64,000 nucleotides of DNA from SHVZ01 sp041906305 (GCA_041906305.1 JAYRJL010000004.1:1-64000); one strand, 5' to 3'; shown: positions 1 to 8,558, counted from the stretch's first letter. The notes: a model not told the origin generated them from the letters alone. Made by a program: numbers and translations.

Positions 1-309
1 CTGGCGGCACGCGCGCGCTCCGGCAAGCTGAAGCCGGAGGAGTTCCAGGGCGGCACCTTCTCGATCTCGAACCTCGGCATGTACGGCATCCGCGAGTTCG
101 CGGCGGTGATCAATCCGCCGCAGGGGGCGATCCTGGCGGTCGGTGCCGGCGAGCAGCGCCCCGTCGTCAAGAACGGCGCGCTCGCGATCGCCACCGTGAT
201 GACCGTGACCCTCTCGGTAGACCACCGCGTCGTCGACGGCGCCGTCGGTGCCGAATACCTCGCCGCCTTCAAGAAGCTCATCGAAGACCCCATGTCCATG
301 ATGCTGTGA
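1..309 (+). CDS. pdhC: Dihydrolipoamide acetyltransferase (pyruvate dehydrogenase E2), C-terminal end
   Basis: Partial gene: only the last 102 codons of the catalytic acyltransferase domain lie in the window, open from base 1. E2 transfers the acetyl group from lipoyl-lysine to CoA in the cytoplasmic pyruvate dehydrogenase complex. The visible part has the core pieces FSISNLGMYG, VINPPQGAILAVG and the catalytic DHRVVDG motif (His and Asp of the acyltransferase site) near the C-terminus. It is followed after 40 bp by the E3 gene and then lipoyl synthase, which supports pyruvate dehydrogenase E2 over the 2-oxoglutarate or branched-chain E2. The lipoyl and E1/E3-binding domains lie upstream of the window. 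Confidence 0.95.
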   Translation: MAARARSGKLKPEEFQGGTFSISNLGMYGIREFAAVINPPQGAILAVGAGEQRPVVKNGALAIATVMTVTLSVDHRVVDGAVGAEYLAAFKKLIEDPMSMML

Positions 310-329
310 TCCTCTCGTTCGAGAGGATC
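308..329 (+). promoter_or_regulatory. Perfect intergenic hairpin between pdhC and lpdA
   Basis: Arms GATCCTCTCG (308-317) and CGAGAGGATC (320-329) are exact reverse complements, giving a 9-10 bp stem with a 2-4 nt loop. The stem begins inside the pdhC stop codon. No T-run follows, so a strong intrinsic terminator is unlikely. It may be an mRNA processing or stability element that sets E2/E3 ratios; that role is inference. Confidence 0.5.
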
Positions 330-349
330 CTGTCGAAGGAAGAAAGATC

Positions 350-1759
350 GTGAGCGACACCAGCTTTGACGTGATCGTCGTCGGTGGCGGGCCCGGCGGC
401 TATGTCGCGGCCATCCGTGCTGCCCAGCTCAAGCTCAAGACGGCGGTGGTCGAGCGCGAGCATCTCGGCGGCATCTGCCTCAACTGGGGGTGCATCCCGA
501 CCAAGGCGCTGCTGCGGTCGGCAGAGGTCTGGCACCTGGTCAATCACGCCGATCAGTTCGGCGTCTCGGTGCAGAACGCGACCTTCGACCTCTCGAAGAT
601 CGTCAAGCGCTCGCGCCAGGTCGCGGGCCAGCTCTCGGCTGGCGTCAAGGGCCTGATGAAGAAGCACAAGATCACGGTGTTCGACGGCCATGGTGCGCTC
701 GACGGCGTCGCCGGGGCCATGCGCAAGGTGAAGGTGACCAAGGACGGCAAGGCGATCGCCGACATCACCGCGAAGAACGTGATCCTCGCGACCGGCGCGC
801 GCGCGCGGTCGCTGCCGGGTCTCGAGCCCGATGGCAAGCTGGTCTGGAGCTACAAGGAGGCGATGGTCCCAGAGACCATGCCGAAGTCGCTGCTGGTGGT
901 GGGCTCGGGCGCGATCGGCATCGAGTTCGCGTCGTTCTTCCGCACGCTGGGCGCCGAGGTGACGGTGGTCGAGGTCATGGACCGCGTCCTGCCGGTGGAG
1001 GACGAGGAGATCTCGGCCTTCGCCAAGAAGTCCTTCGAGAAGCAGGGCATGAAGATCATGACCGGCGCCACGGTGAAGGCGCTGAAGAAGGGCACTAACA
1101 GCGTGACGGCGACGGTCGAGGCCGGCGGCAAGTCGCAGGAGATCACCGTCGACCGCGTGATCCTCGCCGTCGGCATCGTCGGCAACGTCGAGAAGATCGG
1201 CCTCGAAGGCACCAAGGTGAAGGTCGAGAAGACCCATGTGGTGACCGACGGCTATCTGCAGACGGGCGAGCCCGGTGTCTATGCGATCGGCGACCTGGTC
1301 GGCGCACCGTGGCTCGCGCACAAGGCGATGCACGAGGGCGTCATCTGCGTCGAGAAGATCGCGGGCCTCCATCCGCATGTGATGGACACCTCCAACATCC
1401 CGGGCTGCACCTACTGCACGCCGCAGGTGGCGTCGGTCGGCCTGACCGAGGCGAAGGCCAAGGCCGCCGGCCATCAGGTCCGTGTCGGCCGCTTCCCCTA
1501 TGTCGGCAACGGCAAGGCGATCGCGCTCGGTGAGACCCAGGGCCTCATCAAGACGGTGTTCGACGCCAAGACCGGCGAGCTGCTGGGCGCCCACATGATC
1601 GGCGCGGAGGTCACCGAGCTGATCCAGGGCTACACCATCGCCAAGACCATGGAGACGACCGAGAAGGAGCTGATGGGGACCATCTTCCCGCATCCGACCC
1701 TCTCGGAGGCGATGCACGAGGCGGTCCTTGACGCCTACGGGCAGGTCCTACACATCTAG
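350..1759 (+). CDS. lpdA: Dihydrolipoamide dehydrogenase (E3)
   Basis: 469-aa flavoprotein that reoxidises dihydrolipoyl groups and reduces NAD+, the E3 subunit of 2-oxoacid dehydrogenase complexes. The N-terminal FAD motif is GGGPGGYVAAIRAAQ (12-26). The redox-active disulfide is C43-L-N-W-G-C48. A second Rossmann motif, VVGSGAIGIEFASFF, binds NAD. The C-terminal dimerisation domain carries the catalytic His-Glu dyad (H448 and E453 in FPHPTLSE). The start is GTG at 350 with a purine-rich GGAAGAAAG just upstream. Position behind pdhC and before lipA marks it as the pyruvate-dehydrogenase E3. Length is normal for the family. Confidence 0.97.
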   Translation: MSDTSFDVIVVGGGPGGYVAAIRAAQLKLKTAVVEREHLGGICLNWGCIPTKALLRSAEVWHLVNHADQFGVSVQNATFDLSKIVKRSRQVAGQLSAGVKGLMKKHKITVFDGHGALDGVAGAMRKVKVTKDGKAIADITAKNVILATGARARSLPGLEPDGKLVWSYKEAMVPETMPKSLLVVGSGAIGIEFASFFRTLGAEVTVVEVMDRVLPVEDEEISAFAKKSFEKQGMKIMTGATVKALKKGTNSVTATVEAGGKSQEITVDRVILAVGIVGNVEKIGLEGTKVKVEKTHVVTDGYLQTGEPGVYAIGDLVGAPWLAHKAMHEGVICVEKIAGLHPHVMDTSNIPGCTYCTPQVASVGLTEAKAKAAGHQVRVGRFPYVGNGKAIALGETQGLIKTVFDAKTGELLGAHMIGAEVTELIQGYTIAKTMETTEKELMGTIFPHPTLSEAMHEAVLDAYGQVLHI

Positions 1760-1762
1760 TCC

Positions 1763-2698
1763 ATGACGACCGTCCGCCACCCCGAGAAGGCGCACCGGCC
1801 GGACAACCCGATCCAGCGGAAGCCCGACTGGATCCGGGTCAAGGCGCCGGTGAGCCGCGAGTACCAGGAGACCCGCCAGCTGATGCGGCGGCTCAACCTG
1901 AATACCGTCTGCGAGGAGGCGGCCTGTCCGAACATCGGCGAGTGCTGGGCGAAGAAGCACGCGACGGTGATGATCCTGGGCTCCGTCTGCACGCGCGCCT
2001 GCAGCTTCTGCAACGTCGCCACCGGCCGGCCGGACCAACTCGATCCGCACGAGCCCGAGCACGTGGCGGAGGCGGTCGGGAAGATGGGCCTGGCCCATGT
2101 CGTGATCACCTCCGTCGATCGCGACGACCTCGACGACGGCGGCGCCGGACACTTCGCCCGCGTCATCCGCGCGATCCGCGCCAGCGCACCGACCACCACG
2201 ATCGAGGTGCTGACGCCCGACTTCCTGCGCAAGGACGGAGCGATCGAGACCGTCGTCGAAGCCGGGCCGGATGTCTTCAACCACAATCTCGAGACGGTGC
2301 CGCGTCTCTATCCGGAAGTGCGCCCCGGTGCCCGCTACTTCGCCTCCCTTCGCCTGCTCGACCGGGTGAAGGAGCTGAACCCGCAGATGTTCACCAAGTC
2401 CGGCCTCATGGTCGGCCTGGGGGAGCAGAAGGAAGAGATCCATCAGGTGATGGACGACCTCCGCGCCGCGGACGTCGACTTCCTCACCATCGGCCAGTAC
2501 CTGCAGCCGACGCCGAAGCATCACGCGGTGATGTCGTTCGTGACGCCCGACGAGTTCGGCGCCTACCGCACGATGGCGACGGGCAAGGGCTTCCTCCTGG
2601 TGTCGGCCTCGCCGCTGACCCGTTCGTCGCATCATGCCGGCGAGGACTTCGAGCGCCTGCGCGAGGCCCGGCGGGCGCGTCTCGCCGCCGCCGAGTAG
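1763..2698 (+). CDS. lipA: Lipoyl synthase (radical SAM)
   Basis: 311-aa enzyme that inserts two sulfurs into octanoyl chains carried on E2 or H-protein to make lipoyl groups. It shows both cluster motifs of LipA: the auxiliary cluster cysteines C50, C55 and C61 (CEEAACPNIGEC) and the radical-SAM C76xxxC80xxC83 (CTRACSFC). The C-terminal SPLTRSSHHAGEDF contains the conserved serine region that ligates the auxiliary cluster. It begins 3 bp after lpdA, so it is translated with the complex whose E2 it modifies, an arrangement common in alphaproteobacteria. Its length matches the family. Confidence 0.97.
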   Translation: MTTVRHPEKAHRPDNPIQRKPDWIRVKAPVSREYQETRQLMRRLNLNTVCEEAACPNIGECWAKKHATVMILGSVCTRACSFCNVATGRPDQLDPHEPEHVAEAVGKMGLAHVVITSVDRDDLDDGGAGHFARVIRAIRASAPTTTIEVLTPDFLRKDGAIETVVEAGPDVFNHNLETVPRLYPEVRPGARYFASLRLLDRVKELNPQMFTKSGLMVGLGEQKEEIHQVMDDLRAADVDFLTIGQYLQPTPKHHAVMSFVTPDEFGAYRTMATGKGFLLVSASPLTRSSHHAGEDFERLREARRARLAAAE

Positions 2699-2701
2699 GG
2701 G

Positions 2702-3154
2702 ATGCCGACCCACGCCGAGAAGCGCGTGCTGCCGTACACCTGGGAGCAGCTCTACGGCCTGGTCGCCGACGTCGAGAAATACCCCGAGTTCCTGCCCTGG
2801 TGCCTGGCCGCGCGCATCCGCAGGCGCGAGGGCAACACCTTCTGGGCCGATCTCGTCATCGGCTTCAAGATGATCCGCGAGCGCTTCACCTCGCAGGTGA
2901 AGCTCGGTCCGGACGATCGCCGCGTCGACGTCGAATACACCGACGGGCCCTTCAAGTATCTCAACAACCACTGGATCTTCACCCCGATGGGCGAAGGTCG
3001 GTGCGAAATCGATTTCTTCGTCGATTTCGAATTCAAGAACCGGATGCTGCAGGGCCTGATGTCCGTGCTGTTCGACGAGGCGGTGCGTCGCATGGTCAAC
3101 GCCTTCGAGGCACGCGCCAAGGCGCTTTACGGTCCGTCCGCGACCGGCACCTGA
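2702..3154 (+). CDS. COQ10/RatA-like START-domain protein
   Basis: 150-aa single-domain protein of the polyketide-cyclase/START fold. It aligns in pattern with coenzyme Q-binding COQ10 and bacterial RatA: a short N-terminal strand, then VADVEKYPEFLPWC (the conserved YPxFLPWC motif), a central beta sheet with KYLNNHWIFTPMG, and a C-terminal helix FDEAVRRMVNAFEARAKALYG. Such proteins bind ubiquinone in respiratory membranes. The RatA ribosome-association role is described in E. coli; which applies here cannot be decided from sequence. It follows lipA by 3 bp, and its 3' end overlaps the convergent cinA by 28 bp. Confidence 0.88.
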   Translation: MPTHAEKRVLPYTWEQLYGLVADVEKYPEFLPWCLAARIRRREGNTFWADLVIGFKMIRERFTSQVKLGPDDRRVDVEYTDGPFKYLNNHWIFTPMGEGRCEIDFFVDFEFKNRMLQGLMSVLFDEAVRRMVNAFEARAKALYGPSATGT

Positions 3155-3633
3155 TCGGCTGCCTCGGCGAGCATCGCAAGAGCCCGCGCGACGGTCGCGA
3201 GCCGTACCTCGCGGCGGCTTCCCGGAAAGACCCGACGCTCATGGACGGTGCCGCCATTGCGGCGCGCGACCGCCAGATGGACGAGGCCGACCGGCTTGGT
3301 CGGCGTGGCGCCGCCGGGGCCGGCGATGCCGGTGACGGCGACAGCGATCTCGGCGGGGCCCTTCGCCAGGGCTCCCGCGGCCATGGCGCGCGCGACCTGC
3401 TCGCTGACCGCCCCGTGGGTGGCGATCAGCGCCGCCGGCACGCCGAGCATGTCCGTCTTGGCATTGTTCGAATAGACGACGAAGCCGCGGTCGACCACGT
3501 CGGACGAGCCCGCGATCTCGGTCAGGGTCGCGGCGATGAGGCCGCCGGTGCAGCTTTCGGCCGTCGCCACACGCAGCTTCCGCAGGCGCAGATGCTGAAG
3601 CAGGTCCTTCGCGGTGCGCTCGAGGTCGGTCAT
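3127..3633 (-). CDS. CinA-like nicotinamide-nucleotide amidohydrolase (PncC)
   Basis: 168-aa stand-alone CinA C-terminal domain. The family deamidates NMN to nicotinate mononucleotide for pyridine-nucleotide recycling. Conserved motifs are AESCTGGLIAATLTEIAGSS and AVTGIAGPGG. The start ATG (3631-3633) overlaps the pgpA stop as ATGA, so translational coupling is likely; longer in-frame upstream starts run into pgpA and look spurious. It lacks the N-terminal MoaB-like domain of full CinA, as is usual in alphaproteobacteria. Last gene of the minus-strand run kinase-ispDF-pgpA-cinA. Confidence 0.92.
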   Translation of the reverse strand: MTDLERTAKDLLQHLRLRKLRVATAESCTGGLIAATLTEIAGSSDVVDRGFVVYSNNAKTDMLGVPAALIATHGAVSEQVARAMAAGALAKGPAEIAVAVTGIAGPGGATPTKPVGLVHLAVARRNGGTVHERRVFPGSRREVRLATVARALAMLAEAADQVPVADGP

Positions 3634-4085
3634 CGTCCGATCAGCCAGAGAATGAGCCATGTCCCGACGGCAGCGTAGGGGGCCGCAAGCAGATCGTCGA
3701 GCATGACGCCGAGGGCGCCGCCGACGTTGCGATCGGTCCAGCCGGCCGGCCACGGCTTGAAGATGTCGGCGAGCCGGAAGGTGGCGAAGCCGAGCGCATA
3801 GGCCAAGGGCTCTCGCGGCAGGACCGCCAGCACCAGCCATTGCGCGCACACCTCGTCGATGACGATCTCGGGCGGGTCGAGGACCTGGCTGCCGGCGAGC
3901 GTGCGGTCGATCGCCCAGACCCCGATCGCGGTCAGCGCCAGGGCGCCGATCAGCGACAGCGGAACCCCGAGCGGCGCGCAGGCCCAGGCGACCGGGAGCG
4001 CCAGCAGCGAGCCCCAGGTGCCGGGCGCGAAGGGGAGGAACCCGAGCCCGAGGCCGGTCGCGACGAAGCGCGGGAAGTGCATCAC
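3630..4085 (-). CDS. pgpA: Phosphatidylglycerophosphatase A
   Basis: 151-aa membrane phosphatase that converts phosphatidylglycerophosphate to phosphatidylglycerol in anionic phospholipid synthesis. It has the PgpA signature: N-terminal GLGLGFLPFAPGTWGS, then hydrophobic segments around residues 22-50, the acidic EIVIDEVCAQW catalytic/metal motif and a C-terminal DDLLAAPYAAVGTWLILWLIG membrane helix. The start may be either of two adjacent ATGs (4083-4085 or 4080-4082). The first overlaps the ispDF stop by 4 bp and the 3' end overlaps cinA by 4 bp. Confidence 0.93.
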   Translation of the reverse strand: MMHFPRFVATGLGLGFLPFAPGTWGSLLALPVAWACAPLGVPLSLIGALALTAIGVWAIDRTLAGSQVLDPPEIVIDEVCAQWLVLAVLPREPLAYALGFATFRLADIFKPWPAGWTDRNVGGALGVMLDDLLAAPYAAVGTWLILWLIGR

Positions 4086-5215
4086 AGCATCACCGTCGCC
4101 GCCGCCTGCGCCGCGATGCCTTCGCTTCGGCCGGTGAAGCCGAGGCCCTCGGTCGTCGTCGCCTTGACGCTGACCCGGTCGATCTCGAGCCCGAGGATCG
4201 CCGCGATCGCCGCGCGCATCGCGTCGCGGTGCGGACCGACCTTGGGCCGTTCACAGATCACGGTCACGTCGACATGGACGATCCGTCCGCCGCGCGCGCA
4301 CACCAGCTCGCCGGCATGGGCGAGGAAGCGGCTGGAGGACGCGCCCTTCCACCTGGGCTCGCTCGGCGGAAAGTGCTGGCCGATATCGCCGGCGCCGATC
4401 GCGCCCAAGATGGCGTCGGTCAGCGCATGCAGGCCGACATCGGCATCGGAATGGCCGATAAGCCCACGTCCGTGCGGCAGGCGCACGCCGCAGAGCCAGA
4501 CGTGATCGCCGTCGCCGAAGCGATGGACGTCGAAGCCGGTGCCGATGCGTGTCTCGCCCGTAAGGCGGCGCGCGCGCTCGAGATCGTCCGAAGTCGTGAT
4601 CTTGAACGCGGCTTCGTCACCCTCGACGAGGGCCACGGGCAGGCCCGCCGTTTCCGCGACCGCGGCGTCGTCGGTCATTTCCGATCCGGCGAAACGGCGA
4701 TGGGCGGCGAGGATCTCGGCGAAGCGGAAACCCTGCGGCGTCTGCGCGCGAAAGAGACCGGCGCGCGGCACGGTCGACAAGACGCGGCCGTCGGCACCCT
4801 GCTTCAGCGTGTCTGCGACGGGGAGCGCAGGAACCGCAGCAGGATATTCCGCCAACGCACCGATCACGCGCTCGATCATCGAGGGCGGAGTCAGCGGCCG
4901 CGCGGCGTCATGGATCAGCACGAGGTCCGGCGGATCGGATGCCAGATGCTCGAGGCCGTTGCGGACCGACTCCTGGCGCGTGGCGCCGCCGGACACGGGC
5001 GCGGGAAGTCTCAGTCCGGCGGTCGCCTGGTCGTAGGCCGGCCGGTCGTCGGCGCCGATCACGGCAAGGACGCGTTCGACGCGCGGGTGCGTCGCGAACA
5101 GCGCCAGGCTTCGGGCGAGCACGCTCGCCGTTCCCAGCAGCCGATACTGCTTCGGCGCGTCGCCGCCGAGACGGAGCCCGCGCCCCGCCGCCATGACCAG
5201 GGCAGCGACCCTCAT
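4082..5215 (-). CDS. ispDF: Bifunctional IspDF, MEP-pathway isoprenoid enzyme
   Basis: 377-aa fusion. The N-terminal IspD half (about 1-215) is the cytidylyltransferase making CDP-methylerythritol, with nucleotide-binding AALVMAAGRGLRLGGDAPKQY and VLIHDAARPLTPPSMI. The C-terminal IspF half (about 222-377) is the MEcPP synthase, with metal-site motifs GTGFDVHRFGDGD and IGHSDADVGLHALTDAILGA. The fusion is known in alpha- and epsilonproteobacteria. The start is ATG 5213-5215, overlapping the upstream kinase stop by 4 bp; a longer upstream frame reads inside the kinase gene and has arginine-rich shadow composition. It shares a transcript with pgpA and cinA. Confidence 0.96.
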   Translation of the reverse strand: MRVAALVMAAGRGLRLGGDAPKQYRLLGTASVLARSLALFATHPRVERVLAVIGADDRPAYDQATAGLRLPAPVSGGATRQESVRNGLEHLASDPPDLVLIHDAARPLTPPSMIERVIGALAEYPAAVPALPVADTLKQGADGRVLSTVPRAGLFRAQTPQGFRFAEILAAHRRFAGSEMTDDAAVAETAGLPVALVEGDEAAFKITTSDDLERARRLTGETRIGTGFDVHRFGDGDHVWLCGVRLPHGRGLIGHSDADVGLHALTDAILGAIGAGDIGQHFPPSEPRWKGASSSRFLAHAGELVCARGGRIVHVDVTVICERPKVGPHRDAMRAAIAAILGLEIDRVSVKATTTEGLGFTGRSEGIAAQAAATVML

Positions 5216-7191
5216 GCCGAGCCGTCCGGCGCCAACGGAAAATACATCCGGATCGTCGTGCCGCGGCCTTTCTCGCTCTGGATCTCCATCCGGCCACCAT
5301 GCAGATCGAGGAACGCCTTGACCAGCGGCAACCCGAGCCCGGTGCCTTCGCCCGCGCGCTTTGCGGTGCTGTCGACGCGGCCGAAAGGTTCCATCGCGGT
5401 CTCGATCTCGGCGGCGGTCATGCCGCCGCCGGTATCGGCGATCGAGATCAGGGTTGTATCGCCGGAGATCTGGGCCTCGACGTCGACCCGTCCGCCGGGC
5501 GGCGTGAACTTGATCGCATTGCCGAGGATGTTCACCAGCGCCTGCTTTGCCAGGCGCCGATCGGCCCAAAGCGGCAGGTCCGGAACGTCGGCGGAGATCT
5601 GGAGATGGCTCGCCTCGGCCTGGGAAACCACCAGCTTGATCGACTCCTGCACCAGGCGCCGGAGCGAGTTGCGCTGAGGCTCGACCACCATGCGTCCGGC
5701 CTCGACCTTGGCGAGGTCGAGGATCTGATTGATCACCTGCAGCAGATGGCTGCCGGCGCCATGGATGTCTTCCGCGTAGGCGACATAGCGTTCGTTGCCG
5801 AGCCCGCCGAAATGCTGGTGGCGCATCACGTCGGAGAATCCCAGCACTGCGTTGAGCGGTGTCCGGAGCTCATGGCTGACCTGGGCAAGGAACCGGGACT
5901 TGGCACGGCTCGCCTGCTCGGCTTCGAGGCGGGCGAGATCGAGCTTTCGGGTAAGGTCCTCGAGGCGTGCGGCGTGCACTGCCTGCTCGGCTTCGCGTAC
6001 CTTGATCGGCGTGATGTCGGTCCGGGTCCAGAGGATGCTGCCGTCGGCCAGCATGCGGTTGCTGGAAAGCATCCAGCCACCGGCGGCGCGCTGGTGCTCG
6101 TAGGTGGTGTTCTGCTGATAGCGATCGAGCCAGCGGGCGATCGCCTCCTCATCGGACTCCTCCGGGGCCTTTTGAAGCGCGCCGCGCGAAATCGCGATGG
6201 TGACGAAGTCGGGAAGGGTCAGCCCGACGCGCAGGATGTCGGCGACGCCCGGCACCAGCTTGGCATAGGCGTCGTTCCAGATCGTCAGCCTGAGGTCGCG
6301 GTCCCACAGCACGAAGCCGTCGGTCGAGTTGTCGAGCGCGTCGGCGAGCAGCTTCGTCGCCTCGATCGCCTCGGCTCGGCTGGTCTCGAGGTCGTCCTCT
6401 ACGCGCAGGCGTTCGCTGATGTCGGTGTAGACCCGAACGACGCCGCCATCGGGGAGCGGGCGCTGGTGTACTTCCAAGGTCCTGCCGCCTGGAATGTCGA
6501 TGCGGTAGACGCGCCCGGCGAAGTGATGCGGATCGGCGAGTTCGCGCTCGATGCGGCGCGAGAGCTCCGGCTCGGCGATGCCGGCCCTGGCGTAGATCCC
6601 ACGCATCACGTCGGGATAAGACACCCCGTCCGGATGACTTGCGGGCGGGATGCCGAACCACTCGAGGACGGTCTTGTTGGCGGCGACGACGCGGAGCGCG
6701 CCGTCGATCATCACGATGCCCTGGTCCATGTTCTCGAGCACGGTCCGGAGGGCCGTCTGGCGGTCCTCGAGGTCCGTTTCGCGGGCACGCTGGGCGGTGA
6801 TATCGGTGATGAAGTTGGCGACGCCGCCGCCGACGATCGGCGTCCGCCGGAAGTGCAGCCACCGGCCGTCCGGGCCGCGCCGGTCCCATTCATGGGTACG
6901 ATCGCCCACGAATTGTGCCAGTCGCCTCTGGGCCTCGGCGACAGGATCGCCCGGTCCGTAGTGCCCTTGCTCGGCCCGCCACAGCAGGATGTCGCCGAGC
7001 GGCATGCCGTACCTGGCGAACCTCGCCGGAAGCCCGAGAAGCCGCAGCCAGCGGTCGTTCCAGAGGATCAGCCGGCGGTTCGCGTCGTAGACGCTGATTC
7101 CCTGCTCGCTGTGCTCCACGACCACCCGGAGGAGGTCGGCATCGAGAAGGCCCGAGGCACCGCTCGCAGGCACAGGGTCTGTCTGGCTCAT
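5212..7191 (-). CDS. Soluble PAS-PAS-PAS sensor histidine kinase
   Basis: 659 aa from ATG 7191; a GTG at 7236 would add 15 residues, and neither has a strong Shine-Dalgarno site. No membrane segment is visible, so it probably senses a cytoplasmic signal. Three PAS-type domains come first (about 15-130, 145-260 and 285-400; repeated openings such as EHSEQGISVYDANRR, ENMDQGIVMIDG and DNSTDGFVLWDRD). A coiled-coil linker follows, then HisKA with phospho-acceptor H440 in VSHELRTPLN, and an HATPase with LGNAIKFTPPGG, DTGGGM and GEGTGLGLPLVKAF. The PAS arrangement resembles DivL/PleC-like alphaproteobacterial kinases. It is first in the overlapping run with ispDF-pgpA-cinA. No cognate regulator is adjacent. 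Confidence 0.92.
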   Translation of the reverse strand: MSQTDPVPASGASGLLDADLLRVVVEHSEQGISVYDANRRLILWNDRWLRLLGLPARFARYGMPLGDILLWRAEQGHYGPGDPVAEAQRRLAQFVGDRTHEWDRRGPDGRWLHFRRTPIVGGGVANFITDITAQRARETDLEDRQTALRTVLENMDQGIVMIDGALRVVAANKTVLEWFGIPPASHPDGVSYPDVMRGIYARAGIAEPELSRRIERELADPHHFAGRVYRIDIPGGRTLEVHQRPLPDGGVVRVYTDISERLRVEDDLETSRAEAIEATKLLADALDNSTDGFVLWDRDLRLTIWNDAYAKLVPGVADILRVGLTLPDFVTIAISRGALQKAPEESDEEAIARWLDRYQQNTTYEHQRAAGGWMLSSNRMLADGSILWTRTDITPIKVREAEQAVHAARLEDLTRKLDLARLEAEQASRAKSRFLAQVSHELRTPLNAVLGFSDVMRHQHFGGLGNERYVAYAEDIHGAGSHLLQVINQILDLAKVEAGRMVVEPQRNSLRRLVQESIKLVVSQAEASHLQISADVPDLPLWADRRLAKQALVNILGNAIKFTPPGGRVDVEAQISGDTTLISIADTGGGMTAAEIETAMEPFGRVDSTAKRAGEGTGLGLPLVKAFLDLHGGRMEIQSEKGRGTTIRMYFPLAPDGSA

Positions 7192-7235
7192 GAAACCGGT
7201 CCAACCTAACAGGGAGGGGAAGCCCCGCAAAGCCA

Positions 7236-7268
7236 CCGGCAGGGGAGAATTTATTAACTATTTGCCGG
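7236..7268. promoter_or_regulatory. Divergent promoter region with inverted repeat
   Basis: CCGGCA (7236-7241) and TGCCGG (7263-7268) are inverted copies flanking an AT-rich core (AATTTATTAACTATT), unusual in this GC-rich window. It lies between the divergent kinase (minus) and GGDEF/EAL-like gene (plus), so it probably holds both promoters and may be an operator. No regulator can be assigned. Confidence 0.3.
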
Positions 7269-7284
7269 CACACTCCAGGACGTG

Positions 7285-8553
7285 ATGATCGCCCGATCCC
7301 GTGCCGAACCGACCCCGGACGCGACGCTCGCGCCGGCGGAGCAGGTCGAGACTGCGTCGTTCGAGATCCGTGCCGCAGAGATCCTCGGCCGCAGCGAGCC
7401 GGTTACCGCCGGCAAGTTGCATTTGATCAGCTTTGAAAGGATCAAGGAGCGCTTCGGCGCAGCGTGGCCGCACATGGCCCCCAAGGCCGAAGGGCTGATG
7501 CGGCGTGCGATCGAGAAGCGCCTGGCGCCGGTCGACGTGTATCGCAAGGGCGACAACCTCGACTTCGTCATCCTTTTCCCGTCACTGACGGCGCAGGAAG
7601 GGCGGGTGAAATGCGCACAGCTCGCAGAGGAGATAGCGCGCGCCCTGGTCGGCGACCTCGGCGCGGAGCTCGCCCAGGTCGATGCCGGCGCAGCGGTCGT
7701 CGACTCGAAGGCGCTGCTGTCGATCATCGAGCAGGAGGGCGATCTTCATGAGGCGATCGTAGGAGAGGTCGCCAAGGGACCCTCCGCGACGCCCTACAGG
7801 TACCTCGGAGCCTTGAGCGCGCTGGAGCAGGTGAAATTCCTGTTCAGGCCGATCTGGGACGTGAAGCGGCAGGCCGTGTTCAATTTCCTCTGCGTGCCGG
7901 TGATGCGGACACCTGGCGGCCGCATCGTCTCGGGCGAGGCCTCCATCGAGGGGCTCGGTGACCGCCATACCCGCCTCGACTACGACCTGAAGCTGCTGAA
8001 GCGGGTGGTCGACGAGCTGACCCGCATGGGATCGGAAGACCGCCGATTGCTCTTCACCATCCCGGTGCATGTCGACACGGTCAGCTCCGGCGCCTTCCGC
8101 ACCGAGTACCTGAAGCTCTGGCGGGAGCTGCCGCTCAGCCTGCAGCGTCTGGCGATCTTCGACCTCGTCGGCGGCAGCGACGGCTTCCCCCAGAGCCGGC
8201 TGATCGAAATCCTGCCCAGCCTGAAGCCGCTGTCGCGGGCGGTGACGCTCAGGATGCCGATCGGATCGGGACAGTCGTTCGGCCGCTTCGCCCATGTCGG
8301 CCTGCACGCGCTGTCCACGGAGGCACCGCCGGGCCGCGAGGAGAATGCGCTCGGGGATATCGAAAAGTTCGTGATTGCGGCCGAGAAGGCGCACCTGCTT
8401 ACATATCTGCATGGAATCCGGACCGCCAGCCTGGCCCTTGCCGCAGTCGGTGCCGGATTCGGCTTCATCGACGGCCCCACGATTGGCACGGCCGAAGCGA
8501 ATCCCAAGGATGCGCTTCGCTTCAGCATGGAAGACCTCTACGCCAAGCGTTGA
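7285..8553 (+). CDS. Degenerate GGDEF/EAL-like protein, hypothetical
   Basis: 422 aa from ATG 7285 with an AGGA box upstream; an overlapping GTG at 7282 is possible. I do not recognise a named family. The first half (about 40-130: KLHLISFERIKERFGAAW, RRAIEKRLAPVDVYRKGDNLDFVILFP) has the spacing of a diguanylate-cyclase fold in which the GGDEF signature is missing. The second half (about 180-410) has EAL-like strand pattern (RLLFTIPVHVDTVSS, LAIFDLVGGSDGFPQSRL, GAGFGFIDGPTIG) but no EAL triad. It may be an inactive regulatory relic of c-di-GMP enzymes. Its stop overlaps or abuts the next kinase gene, suggesting a shared pathway. Confidence 0.6.
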   Translation: MIARSRAEPTPDATLAPAEQVETASFEIRAAEILGRSEPVTAGKLHLISFERIKERFGAAWPHMAPKAEGLMRRAIEKRLAPVDVYRKGDNLDFVILFPSLTAQEGRVKCAQLAEEIARALVGDLGAELAQVDAGAAVVDSKALLSIIEQEGDLHEAIVGEVAKGPSATPYRYLGALSALEQVKFLFRPIWDVKRQAVFNFLCVPVMRTPGGRIVSGEASIEGLGDRHTRLDYDLKLLKRVVDELTRMGSEDRRLLFTIPVHVDTVSSGAFRTEYLKLWRELPLSLQRLAIFDLVGGSDGFPQSRLIEILPSLKPLSRAVTLRMPIGSGQSFGRFAHVGLHALSTEAPPGREENALGDIEKFVIAAEKAHLLTYLHGIRTASLALAAVGAGFGFIDGPTIGTAEANPKDALRFSMEDLYAKR

Positions 8554-8558
8554 GCCTT

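Noticed and set aside
5216..5569. N-terminal extension of ispDF
   Set aside because: The extra 118 codons lie in the kinase gene and have shadow composition; ATG 5215 overlaps the kinase stop in the standard ATGA manner.
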